The notes under the pieces were generated by a model. The model was not told where the DNA came from. It searched no databases and was given only the letters and a program-made list of their open reading frames with translations. Below are positions 8,471 through 16,482 of a stretch of DNA of 64,000 nucleotides, one piece after another (position 1 is the first letter of the stretch; every line of letters starts with the position of its first letter). Both the position numbers and the translations under genes were made by a program. The stretch is from an uncultured Sphingomonadaceae bacterium. Lineage in GTDB: Bacteria > Pseudomonadota > Alphaproteobacteria > Sphingomonadales > Sphingomonadaceae. The DNA is taken from positions 1-64,000 of the forward strand of contig CANLQG010000008.1 of NCBI GenBank assembly GCA_947493195.1, read 5' to 3'.

Positions 8471-8852
8471 GCATCGTCTCCCGCTTCAGGGCGGACCGCA
8501 GGCGTGATGGCTTCGTAAAGATTGGCCGCCATATCCTCATCGAGTACGCCTCGCTCATGTTTATTTCGCCGCTTTCGACCAGTTTGGTGAGCTGGGCTAT
8601 CGCGCTTTCGGGATCATCGGTGTCCAGCGTGTAGATCGCCATATAACGCTGCACCGGAGCGCCGTCGGCTGCCGGATCCCTGAGGCGGAACCGCTGTGCC
8701 GAGACAAATCCCGGAACCGCCACAACATCAGCAAGATGCCGGTTGGTGTACCAGTCATTGTATTCATCATCGCGGCCAGCAACGGGATTGCTCAGCACAA
8801 TATAGGCATGGTGGGGATAGGCATGGTGGGGCATAGCTGCTCCTGCGGTCAA
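8467..8852 (-). pseudogene. EthD/NIPSNAP-like small protein gene with a frameshift
   Basis: The first part (about 100 codons from 8852) encodes a ferredoxin-like-fold protein: HHAYIVLSNPVAGRDDEYNDWY, then VPGFVSAQRF. Near 8541-8545 one base appears to be missing. The open frame then runs on to 8334 through the SDR gene, whereas the next frame gives a natural end (DEDMAANLYEAITPAVRPEA, stop at 8467) overlapping the SDR start by ATGA. This is either a real mutation or a sequencing error. The intact ancestor would be about 128 residues. EthD-type proteins often accompany P450 systems. Confidence 0.7.
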
Positions 8853-8868
8853 AAATTGTCGTTATTGC

Positions 8869-8898
8869 CAGAGAATTCTCTGTCGCAGACTAGTCTGC
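8869..8898. promoter_or_regulatory. Two adjacent perfect 14-bp palindromes
   Basis: CAGAGAATTCTCTG (8869-8882) and GCAGACTAGTCTGC (8885-8898) are both perfect palindromes, 2 bp apart, at the P450 stop codon and in the 37 bp gap before the EthD-like gene. The 11-mer CTAGTCTGCGA read on the minus strand also occurs upstream of the P450 at 10186-10196. They may be operators for the adjacent HxlR protein or an RNA-processing structure. Confidence 0.45.
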
Positions 8899-10116
8899 TT
8901 TCCACACCAGCGGCAGGGTGACTGGCTGGATCATGCCAAGGTGATATTCCAAATCGTGGCCCGGCTTGATGCTGAACTGCGGAATGCGGCCAAGGAATTC
9001 TTCCAGCGCAATGCGCATTTCGCGCTTGGCCAGGTGCATGCCGATGCAGGTGTGCGGGCCGAAGCCAAAGGAAACGTGCCGGGGACGCCGGCCGAAATCG
9101 ACCTTGCCGGGGTTATCAAACTCTGCCGGATCGCGTCCGGCAAGCGTGGTGCTCATCATCACCTTGTCGCCCGGCATCATGGTAACGCCGTGGAATTCGG
9201 TTTCCTTGGTGCAAGTGCGGAAGGTGGTGACAGCGGCGTAGGCCCGCATCAGCTCGTCAATTGCATGGGGGATTTCCTCCGGGTACTTGCGCAGGAAATC
9301 CTGGTCTTCATGGTTGCGTGCCAGGTGGGTGAATTGCAGCCCCATGTTGGTGGAAACCGTGTCGAGCCCGCCGATGAACAGGTTGAACGAGAAGCCAACA
9401 AGCTCGTCATCGTTCAGCTTCGCACCATCGACATCGACATCCAGCGCATAGCTGATAATGTCATCGCGCCGGGTCTTGCGCCGGTCCTCGATCTGCTCTC
9501 GCAGGAAATCCACTACATTGCGGGTTGCAGCGGCGATCTTTGCCATGTCCGCCACGTGCAGCAGATCATATTCCCATTCGAGAAACTGCTTCGTGTGCTC
9601 AAGCGGGAAATCCATCAATTCGAGGAACACCTTGATCGGGAATTCGAAGGCGAACTGGGACATGAATTCACATTCGCCGTTGGCGCGAAAGGCTTCCACG
9701 TAATCGATCGCGTAGTGGCGGATTTTCTCATCCAGCGCCGACACGGCCTTGGGCGTGAATAGCGGATTGGCCATCTTGCGGTACTTGGCATGTTCGGGCG
9801 GATCGATCTCCACCGGCGTGTTGATCCAGCTTTCACCGATCAGCTTGGCGAAGGGGGAGAAGTCCTTGCTCGAGAACGTATCCGTATCGAAATAGATTTC
9901 GCGCAGGTGATCCATGCGCCGCACCACCCAGGCCGGAGTGCCGCCGGGATAGGCGTGGGGCGCATAAAATATGTCAGGCCCTTCGGCGTGAATTGCCGGG
10001 GCCCAGTCCAGATGCGGCTCTTCCGTAGTGGTGGTGCCAAAGATGTAGGGAAAGTGCTTCACCAGAGTGGCGGGGACGTGCGCCGGGATGGTCGGCTCGG
10101 GCAATTCGATCTGCAT
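8890..10116 (-). CDS. Cytochrome P450 (408 residues)
   Basis: Second soluble class I P450. I-helix motif FIGGLDTVSTNM, K-helix ExxR in DELMRAYA, and heme loop FGFGPHTCIGMHLA with Cys at about 357. I chose the ATG at 10116 because GGGAG lies about 9 bases upstream and the longer frame adds an unrelated N-terminus. It heads the EthD-SDR unit and is divergent from the HxlR gene. It differs clearly from the P450 at 6259, so the two probably act on different positions or intermediates. Confidence 0.93.
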   Translation of the reverse strand: MQIELPEPTIPAHVPATLVKHFPYIFGTTTTEEPHLDWAPAIHAEGPDIFYAPHAYPGGTPAWVVRRMDHLREIYFDTDTFSSKDFSPFAKLIGESWINTPVEIDPPEHAKYRKMANPLFTPKAVSALDEKIRHYAIDYVEAFRANGECEFMSQFAFEFPIKVFLELMDFPLEHTKQFLEWEYDLLHVADMAKIAAATRNVVDFLREQIEDRRKTRRDDIISYALDVDVDGAKLNDDELVGFSFNLFIGGLDTVSTNMGLQFTHLARNHEDQDFLRKYPEEIPHAIDELMRAYAAVTTFRTCTKETEFHGVTMMPGDKVMMSTTLAGRDPAEFDNPGKVDFGRRPRHVSFGFGPHTCIGMHLAKREMRIALEEFLGRIPQFSIKPGHDLEYHLGMIQPVTLPLVWKAD

Positions 10117-10252
10117 TTTTGGCTCCCATTTTCGGCAGGCCCGCCCGTTTGCCGGGTGCTGGCCAGCCTGACTGCTGTTTTCATATCGCAGACTAGGCCC
10201 TACACCCGAATCCAACAAGTAGGATCACTTTCAGAGGGTATGTCACCTTGAG
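10117..10252. promoter_or_regulatory. Divergent promoter region of P450 and HxlR gene
   Basis: A 136 bp gap with the 11-mer TCGCAGACTAG (10186-10196) shared with the palindrome at 8885, and a degenerate match to the island-wide inverted repeat at 10227-10242 (ACTTTCAGAGGGTATG). No -35/-10 pair is obvious. Confidence 0.4.
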
Positions 10253-10627
10253 ATGACTATGGACAAGAAATTACCTAGAAATTTGCCTGAAAACAGAGAT
10301 GTAAGCCCGCACGAATATCAATCGCTGCGCCGTGCGCTGACGATGATTTCGGGGAAATGGAAGCTGGAAATTCTCTGGCTGCTGTATCATCGCACCCATC
10401 GTTTCGGGGAATTGCAGAAGACAATCGTCGGCGTTTCGCAGCACGTGCTGACCAAGCAGCTGCGCGAACTGGAGGCCGACGGGCTGATAACGCGCAAGGT
10501 ATTTGCCGAGGTGCCGCCACGCGTGGAATACACCATGACTGATGCCACACGAGAGCTGGAGCCGACCATCAAGTCGCTTATGGCCTGGTGGGAGAACCAT
10601 GGCAGCAACACAAGGGGGCAAGTATGA
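10253..10627 (+). CDS. HxlR-family transcriptional regulator
   Basis: A 124-residue winged-helix protein. The family pattern is clear: ALTMISGKWKLEILWLLYHR, RFGELQKTIVGVSQHVLTKQLRELEADGLI, and the wing with VEYTMT. The N-terminal Cys seen in redox-sensing HxlR members is absent, so effector binding is more likely. It is divergent from the P450 operon and overlaps the nitroreductase-like gene by 4 bp (ATGA), which suggests control of both sides. Confidence 0.9.
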   Translation: MTMDKKLPRNLPENRDVSPHEYQSLRRALTMISGKWKLEILWLLYHRTHRFGELQKTIVGVSQHVLTKQLRELEADGLITRKVFAEVPPRVEYTMTDATRELEPTIKSLMAWWENHGSNTRGQV

Positions 10628-11202
10628 GCGAGACCAATCTCGATCCGGTTTTCTCGGAAGCGAGAACATTCAACGGCTACACTGAAAAACCAGTAAGCGA
10701 GGCGATCTTGCGGGAATTGTACGATCACCTGAAATGGGGGCCGACGGCCGCGAATTCCTGTCCCGCCCGCTTTGTCTTCGTAAGCAGCGACGAGGCGAAG
10801 CAGCGCTTGCTGGACTGCGTGAACGAAGGGAACTTGGCCAAGGTAAAGTCCGCGCCGGTCACCGCCATCGTGGCGGCGGACACCCGCTTTTACGAGGAAA
10901 TGCCAAAGCTGTTCCCGTCGCGCGATTTTGCTTCGGTCTTTGCGGGCAAGGATGATGTGATTGCCGATCTGCTGGCGCGCAACGTGCCGTTGCAGGGTGC
11001 CTACATGATCATCGCCGCGCGCGGGATCGGGCTGGATTGCGGGCCGATGTCGGGCTTCGATACAGCGGCGATCAACCGGGAGTTCTTTCCCGATGCGCGC
11101 TGGCAGGCCAATTTCATCTGCACGCTTGGTTATGGCGACAAGCAAAGCCTTTATCCACGCAACCCGCGATTGCCGTTCGAAGCGGCATGCCTGGTTGCCT
11201 AG
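10624..11202 (+). CDS. Nitroreductase-family protein (RutE-like)
   Basis: A 192-residue FMN-binding protein of the nitroreductase fold. N-terminal RTFNGYTEKPVSEAILRELY and KWGPTAANSCPARFVFV match the RutE/malonic-semialdehyde-reductase branch. The start ATG overlaps the HxlR stop. Likely reduces an alpha,beta-unsaturated or semialdehyde intermediate with NAD(P)H. FbiB-type dehydro-F420 reductases belong to the same superfamily, but nothing specific links this gene to F420. Confidence 0.8.
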   Translation: MSETNLDPVFSEARTFNGYTEKPVSEAILRELYDHLKWGPTAANSCPARFVFVSSDEAKQRLLDCVNEGNLAKVKSAPVTAIVAADTRFYEEMPKLFPSRDFASVFAGKDDVIADLLARNVPLQGAYMIIAARGIGLDCGPMSGFDTAAINREFFPDARWQANFICTLGYGDKQSLYPRNPRLPFEAACLVA

Positions 11203-11220
11203 CACGAGGAGCGATACCTG

Positions 11221-12027
11221 ATGCCGCCATTTGACCCGAGCAAACGCGACAAGCTGGAAGATTTCGAACATCGCGAGATCGAACTGCTGGGCAAGGCCCG
11301 GCGCGTTTATGTCGCAGGCCAGGGGCCGGCGGTGATCGTGATGTCGGAAATGCCGGGGATCAGCCCTTACGTGGCGCGTTTCGCCCGCTGGGTGCGCGAT
11401 GCCGGGCTTACCGTCTACATGCCATCGCTGTTCGGCAGGGACGGCGTAATGCCCGGTGTTCCGGGCACCATGGTTACGCTGGCGCGCACTTGCATCAGCC
11501 GGGAATTTCGCGCCTTTGCGGCAAACAAATCCAGCCCGGTAACGCAGTGGCTGCGGGCCTTGGCGGCGCTTGCGCACAAGGAGTGTGGCGGCCACGGCGT
11601 AGGCGCCATCGGCATGTGTTTCACTGGCAATTTTGCCCTGAACATGATGCTTGAAAAATCGGTGGTTGCACCGGTCCTTTCGCAGCCATCATTGCCCATG
11701 CACGATGCCGCTGGTCTGGCGATCCACCCGGACGAACTGGCCCGTGTGAAACAGCGCCTGGAGGAAGACGACCTGACGGTAAGGGCCTTTCGTTTTGAGG
11801 GCGATACCTTCTGCCCTGCGGCGAAGTTTGCGGCATACGAAGAGGCGCTGGGAGACAGGTTTGTCGGCACGGTACTGCCGGACAGCGCCGCCAACCCCGA
11901 TGCTCCACTGAAGACACCCCACAGCGTGGTTACGCTTCACCTGATAGACGAGGCCGGTCAGCCCACCGCCCAGGCGCGCGACGAAATACTTGAATTCTTT
12001 CGCGCGCGCCTGATCGACGGTGTCTAG
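11221..12027 (+). CDS. Dienelactone-hydrolase-family protein
   Basis: A 268-residue alpha/beta hydrolase. The nucleophile is the Cys of GAIGMCFTGN, the G-x-C-x-G elbow typical of dienelactone hydrolases. FEGDTFCPAAKF supplies the acid position and a late His follows. Starts 18 bp after the nitroreductase-like gene with a GAGGAG-like site, same operon. Would hydrolyse a lactone or activated ester arising during ring degradation. The true substrate is unknown. Confidence 0.85.
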   Translation: MPPFDPSKRDKLEDFEHREIELLGKARRVYVAGQGPAVIVMSEMPGISPYVARFARWVRDAGLTVYMPSLFGRDGVMPGVPGTMVTLARTCISREFRAFAANKSSPVTQWLRALAALAHKECGGHGVGAIGMCFTGNFALNMMLEKSVVAPVLSQPSLPMHDAAGLAIHPDELARVKQRLEEDDLTVRAFRFEGDTFCPAAKFAAYEEALGDRFVGTVLPDSAANPDAPLKTPHSVVTLHLIDEAGQPTAQARDEILEFFRARLIDGV

Positions 12028-12033
12028 ATCTTC

Positions 12034-13257
12034 TTAATAAGAACCCGGAGGGGCGATCGGATCGCCACCGGCAAGCGCACGGCCCTGGATCTCGTAACCG
12101 ATCGTGGGGATATTCTGGATGTGCCGCAGAGCCATCGAGATGTCGCGCCAGTAGCGGTTGATCGGCTTTTCCAGCGAGAAGCCGGACGACCCGGCCTGGA
12201 ACATCAGCGATTCACACGCACAGTGAATTGATTCGACAAGTTGTCCGCACAGGCCACGCTGCCGAACCTTTTCCTCCTGCGTGAATTCCTCGCCCAGACC
12301 AACCCTGTCGAGCTTTGCGGTGAGGCTGAAGAGCAGCGTCTTCGCCGTTTCGACCAGCGCAGCCGATTCGCCCAGATCGCGCATGTAGGCGCCCGATCCC
12401 GTACGCGGGCCGATGGTGGTGGTGAGCACCGGCTTGCCCGATTCAGCAGTGACGAGTTCCAGCATGGCTTCGACTGCTCCAACCAATTGCGCCAGACCCG
12501 TGTTGCGAACCATCGGCACGGCGGGGATCAAATCCGAAGGGGCACCGAAATGCTTCTTGGTCGGATCGATCTGGCCGGTACGTTCGTTCATCAGTGCCAT
12601 TTGCTCATCGGGGATGAAGACATCCTTGGCTATGGCGGTGTCGGATCCTGTGCCCTGCATTCCGCTGACGAACCAGGTATCCTTGATCTCGAATTCGCTC
12701 ATCGGGATGTAGCACATGTTGATGCCGGGAACGACGGGGCCGTCATAGTCCTCGAGCACGACACCTTGTTGCGTCCAGGTCGCCTGGCGCGAACCCGACA
12801 TGTAGGGCCAAGCCCCATTAATGATCCAGCCGCCATCGACCTTGCGCGCCTTGCCCGGAGGATTGTAGGCACCGCAAACTGGCTGCGGCCCTTCGGAAAA
12901 CACGGCATCCTGCACTGAGTCCGGCGCGAGACTGGTCACCCATGACGTTCCGTTGATGATCTGTATGACCCAGCTAATTGCCGGATCACCCTTGGCGATT
13001 TCCATCTGCACTCGGCAAAAGTCGGTCGGCGAAAGCCCAAACCCGCCGAGACGCTGCGGTAGCAGCAGGCGCAGGAAACCTTCTTTCTTGAGCATTTTGT
13101 CGACAGCTTCGGTCGGGTTGCGACGCTTTTCACCATCGGGCGCCTGTTCCGCTAGAAAGGAACGAAGTTCCTTTGCGCGGGCGACAAGCTTGTCGGCGAC
13201 CGATTTGCTCGCCCAACCACTAACTTGTTCAACAGGAGCTTTTGCCAGAGTAGCCAT
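12034..13257 (-). CDS. Flavin-dependent monooxygenase of the acyl-CoA dehydrogenase fold
   Basis: A 407-residue group D flavoprotein monooxygenase related to HsaA, HpaB-like C2 hydroxylases and DszC. Recognisable stretches are LLLPQRLGGFGLSPTDFCRV, the beta domain with GGWIINGAWPYMSGS, WFVSGMQGTGSDTAIAKDVF, and the C-terminal INRYWRDISMALRH. These enzymes use FMNH2/FADH2 from a separate reductase to hydroxylate phenols or related rings. No flavin reductase gene lies beside it. I placed the start at 13257 (AGG nine bases upstream); the ATG at 13266 abuts AAAGG too closely. Last gene of the Rieske operon. Confidence 0.82.
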   Translation of the reverse strand: MATLAKAPVEQVSGWASKSVADKLVARAKELRSFLAEQAPDGEKRRNPTEAVDKMLKKEGFLRLLLPQRLGGFGLSPTDFCRVQMEIAKGDPAISWVIQIINGTSWVTSLAPDSVQDAVFSEGPQPVCGAYNPPGKARKVDGGWIINGAWPYMSGSRQATWTQQGVVLEDYDGPVVPGINMCYIPMSEFEIKDTWFVSGMQGTGSDTAIAKDVFIPDEQMALMNERTGQIDPTKKHFGAPSDLIPAVPMVRNTGLAQLVGAVEAMLELVTAESGKPVLTTTIGPRTGSGAYMRDLGESAALVETAKTLLFSLTAKLDRVGLGEEFTQEEKVRQRGLCGQLVESIHCACESLMFQAGSSGFSLEKPINRYWRDISMALRHIQNIPTIGYEIQGRALAGGDPIAPPGSY

Positions 13258-13278
13258 ATCATGCATCCTTTCGATTAT

Positions 13279-13902
13279 TCAGGCAGAATGGTGCGCTAGG
13301 TCGAGCACCCAGTTTTCGAGATTATCTGCGCTCTCATTCCACAGCGCGAACCAGTTTTCGTCAGCTGGCACCAATAGGGTGCTCAGCTGAAGGCGGACCA
13401 GCACTTCCACGAAGCCTTCTGTATTGATCTTCTTGCCGAGCTTGGCTTCGAGGTATTCGAATGTCGGTTGCAGCGCCGAATAGACAGCAACCTTGTAGCG
13501 ATTAAAGCGACTGCGGAAGAAAGAGAGATGGAAGCGCGGTTCTACCTCGAACACCCGATCGGGTGAGTTCTCATTGGTGTAACGGGCATAGAACAGCATG
13601 ACCTGGCGGAACCGCTCGATCGGATCCTCGATGCCTTCAGCCGCTTCGCGCATGCCTGTTTCAAACCCCGTGCAGACGAATTCCGCGACCGCCGCAAGAA
13701 CATCTTCCTTGTTCGAAAAATAGCGATACATGGTCCCGCGTGATACGCCGCTGGCCTCGATGATATCGCTCATGGAAAGCCGACGCACTCCGCGTTCCGC
13801 AATGGCATCAAGCGCTCCCGACAGGATCTTGATGACGCTGGGCGAGGAGATGAAATCTTCGCTAACATCTTGTTCTTGAATCAGGTCGGGCTGAAACCTC
13901 AT
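13279..13902 (-). CDS. TetR-family transcriptional regulator
   Basis: A 207-residue regulator with an N-terminal TetR HTH (MSDIIEASGVSRGTMYRYFSNKEDVL, about residues 43-68) and a helical ligand domain. It overlaps the SDR stop by 4 bp inside the Rieske oxygenase operon, so it is probably co-transcribed and autoregulating. The inverted repeat ATTGAA-N9-TTCAAT at 17924-17944, in the promoter of this operon, is the best operator candidate. Confidence 0.9.
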   Translation of the reverse strand: MRFQPDLIQEQDVSEDFISSPSVIKILSGALDAIAERGVRRLSMSDIIEASGVSRGTMYRYFSNKEDVLAAVAEFVCTGFETGMREAAEGIEDPIERFRQVMLFYARYTNENSPDRVFEVEPRFHLSFFRSRFNRYKVAVYSALQPTFEYLEAKLGKKINTEGFVEVLVRLQLSTLLVPADENWFALWNESADNLENWVLDLAHHSA

Positions 13903-14714
13903 GTCGCGCCTATCTCAAGTTCATCGAGATTGTGCGGAATACTGACGTAGCCGGGGAGATTCTGTCCGCCATCGACGTTGATCATTTCGCCGGTGATGAA
14001 GCGGGACATTTCGGAAGCGAGGAAGACCACGACCGGACCGATGTCGTTTTCCGGATCCCCAGCGCGTTTGAGAGGGTTAGTCGCCACGACGTTCTCAAGG
14101 AAGCCTGGAACGTCCTTGACCAATTGTGCAAACACTTGACCAAGGCCAGTCGGCGCGATCGCATTCACGCGAATGTTGAAGCGACCCCATTCAACCGCAG
14201 CGCTACGGGTCAAGCCGACTATGCCGAGCTTGTTGATGTTATAATCGCTGTGCAACCAGGCACCTGTCTGCGCGTCGATTGAGCTGAAGTTGATGATTGA
14301 GCCACCACCGCGAGCCTTCATGTGGGGGAAGGCGGCCTGCATTGCCCACCAATTGCCCCAAACACCGATTTCGAGCGTCCTTCGGAGCATCTCATCGGTC
14401 TTATGTTCAAGCAGGACACCGTCGGACAGCAACGAAGCGTTATTCACCAGAATGTCCAGTCCGCCAAATTCATCGACTGCGCGCTGGATCATCGCCAGAA
14501 CATCTTCCTTGATGCCCATGTCAGCCGAAATGCCGATGGCCTTGGTGCCGAATTCCTCGCGGATTTCCTTCGCAACTTTTTCCGTGGCCGCGCCATCGCG
14601 CCCCGTGATCAGCAGCGAAGCACCTTCGCGGGCCATGCGCCGCGAAATGCCATAGCCAAGGCCCTTGGCCCCGCCGGTTACGATTGCCACTTTGCCTTCG
14701 AGCAATCCGCTCAT
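13899..14714 (-). CDS. Short-chain dehydrogenase/reductase
   Basis: A 271-residue classical SDR: TGGAKGLGYG near the N-terminus, VNNAS in place of NNAG, catalytic FSS and YNINK. The insert WGNWWAMQAAFPHMK is unusual, and the C-terminus is extended (GYVSIPHNLDELEIGAT). I chose the ATG at 14714 because GGGGGAAGC precedes it. It overlaps both the reductase upstream and the TetR gene downstream by ATGA. Could be the dihydrodiol or hydroxy-ketone dehydrogenase that follows the Rieske oxygenase. Confidence 0.87.
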   Translation of the reverse strand: MSGLLEGKVAIVTGGAKGLGYGISRRMAREGASLLITGRDGAATEKVAKEIREEFGTKAIGISADMGIKEDVLAMIQRAVDEFGGLDILVNNASLLSDGVLLEHKTDEMLRRTLEIGVWGNWWAMQAAFPHMKARGGGSIINFSSIDAQTGAWLHSDYNINKLGIVGLTRSAAVEWGRFNIRVNAIAPTGLGQVFAQLVKDVPGFLENVVATNPLKRAGDPENDIGPVVVFLASEMSRFITGEMINVDGGQNLPGYVSIPHNLDELEIGAT

Positions 14715-15877
14715 GCTGCTTCCCCCACCATTCTGTCCATTTCCATACGTTCTTCGCATTTTTCCCGGGTCAGGACGTAGCCTTGGATCTTGTTGTCGTG
14801 GTCGACGAACAGGTGCTTGTCGCCCTTCACATCGCTTTCGACCTTGCGCCATTCGCCCTGGATGGCCGCAGCTGGCGGCAACAGGTTGATGGGACAAAGC
14901 GTGGTCTTGACCTGCACCGAAAGCGGCGGGAACCTGATCGGCGTGGGCGTGCCCAGCGCGCTGGGCGCAATCCCGCGCGCGGCCGCCATGATCGGCGTAA
15001 CATAGGCAGCCAGGCCGTTGGGATATTCGGCGCAGTCGCCAATGGCATAGATATCGGGGTCGCTGGTCTGGCCAAATTCATTGACCTTGATCCCACGCCC
15101 GATAACGAGGCCGGCTTCCTGCGCCAGCTTCACGTTCGGGCGAAGGCCCACAGCAGAAAGCACGATATCGGCTTCTATCCGCGTGCCATCGTCCAGCGTG
15201 GCAACATATCCGCGTTCGGTGTGCCTGTAATCGATTGCCTCGACCTTGCGACCCAGATGCCAGTCAACGCCGCTTGCACGCAGGGATTCCTGCACCGTCT
15301 CGCCCACTGCAGTTGGCACAAGCTGCGCCAGCGGCTGGCTCAACATATCGACCACGATCGGCTTGTAGCCGTTGGTCACCAGGTCATTGGCGAATTCGGT
15401 TCCGACAAGGCCTGCACCCATGATCAGCACACGCCCGCCTTCGGGCAGTTCCTTGCGAAAGCGATCGTAGTGTTCCAGCTGATTGACCGAAATGGCCCGG
15501 TGCGCGGCGTCTCCGCCGATAGCCGGGCGGATCGGTTCTGCACCGGTCGCCAGGATCACGGCATCGTACTGGATCGGTCCGCCAGTGGTCAGCAGGGCCT
15601 TGCCTGCCCGATCGATAGCCTCGGCCTCGCGCCCGATGCGGGCATCCAGCTTGAGGTTGGCAATCATATTTTCGGCAGGAGTAGTTACCAGCGTATCACT
15701 GGTCTTGCCCTTGGCCAGCGCGGTTGAAAGCGCGGGCTTGGAATAGAAGTGCCCGTCCTCAAGCGTAACCATCACCAGCCGCGCTTCCGGCGAGAGCCGG
15801 CGCAGTTCGCGCAGCACGCCAAAGCCGGCAAGACCGCTGCCGACAACGACGATGGTGGGGGCAACAGGGGCATTCAT
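14711..15877 (-). CDS. FAD-dependent ferredoxin/rubredoxin reductase
   Basis: A 388-residue NAD(P)H-dependent flavoprotein with two dinucleotide-binding motifs (VVGSGLAGFG near residue 11 and IMGAGLVGTE near 152) and the FAD-contacting IYAIGDCAEY. The C-terminal domain resembles NorW/rubredoxin-NAD reductase. It sits in the Rieske operon and is the obvious electron-transfer partner for the oxygenase, and possibly for the P450s via the [3Fe-4S] ferredoxin at 17986. Confidence 0.88.
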   Translation of the reverse strand: MNAPVAPTIVVVGSGLAGFGVLRELRRLSPEARLVMVTLEDGHFYSKPALSTALAKGKTSDTLVTTPAENMIANLKLDARIGREAEAIDRAGKALLTTGGPIQYDAVILATGAEPIRPAIGGDAAHRAISVNQLEHYDRFRKELPEGGRVLIMGAGLVGTEFANDLVTNGYKPIVVDMLSQPLAQLVPTAVGETVQESLRASGVDWHLGRKVEAIDYRHTERGYVATLDDGTRIEADIVLSAVGLRPNVKLAQEAGLVIGRGIKVNEFGQTSDPDIYAIGDCAEYPNGLAAYVTPIMAAARGIAPSALGTPTPIRFPPLSVQVKTTLCPINLLPPAAAIQGEWRKVESDVKGDKHLFVDHDNKIQGYVLTREKCEERMEMDRMVGEAA

Positions 15878-15882
15878 TCCGA

Positions 15883-16464
15883 TTACAAAAAGACCGCGAA
15901 GTTTGACATTCCGAGCACCGACTGGTCGACGATGATTTCGCGCCTGGCCAACTTGTAACCGCCGTCTACCTCGCGCCAGACATCGCGGCGTTCAGCGGTG
16001 GTGTTCTCGTTCTCCGGGCTGTCGCCGCGACTGCGTTCGAGATAGAGGTAGCTCACCACTTCATACTCGCCGGGTGTCTCGCATTCGGCAATACGGACAT
16101 TGGTGATGAACCGACGGCAGCGTGAAGGCGGGTCTTCCGCCCAAGCGCTCTTTTGCAGACGCCCGGTGCGCATCAGCAGCGAGCCATAATCTTCGTCGAA
16201 ATGGAACATCGTGCGCATCACGTCGCGGTCGCGATTGGGGCCGGTGCGCGTCAGGCGGATTGGTGCCTGGTAGATGATGTCCTCCGCGATCATCGCTATC
16301 CAATCGTCGATGCGGCGCTCGTCCAGCGCGGCCGCTTCGTCATAAAGCGTTTCCAGGATGCGGTTGTACACTTGCGATCCCAGCGCCACGCGCTTGTTCG
16401 AAACCAGTCCGCGAAGGATCGTGGTTGAATCAGGGGCGGCGGTCGATTTGGTCTTCCAGGTCAT
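15883..16464 (-). CDS. Aromatic-ring-hydroxylating dioxygenase, beta subunit
   Basis: A 193-residue NTF2-fold beta subunit: NRILETLYDEAAALDERRIDDW, the region GSLLMRTGRLQ, RRFITNVRI, and the C-terminal ARREIIVDQSVLG are typical. Lies 18 bp after the alpha subunit gene. Beta subunits shape the alpha3beta3 hexamer and sometimes affect specificity. The pair encodes a two-subunit oxygenase. Confidence 0.9.
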   Translation of the reverse strand: MTWKTKSTAAPDSTTILRGLVSNKRVALGSQVYNRILETLYDEAAALDERRIDDWIAMIAEDIIYQAPIRLTRTGPNRDRDVMRTMFHFDEDYGSLLMRTGRLQKSAWAEDPPSRCRRFITNVRIAECETPGEYEVVSYLYLERSRGDSPENENTTAERRDVWREVDGGYKLARREIIVDQSVLGMSNFAVFL

Positions 16465-16482
16465 GTCTGTGTCTCCCCCCGC

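Noticed and set aside
10227..10242. Copy of the island inverted repeat in the P450/HxlR gap (ACTTTCAGAGGGTATG)
   Set aside because: Mismatches in both half-sites; kept only as a degenerate note, not counted among the sites.
10624..11202. Dehydro-F420-0 reductase (FbiB C-domain equivalent)
   Set aside because: Sequence looks RutE-like and it is 42 kb from the F420 genes in an HxlR unit; raised only as a question.
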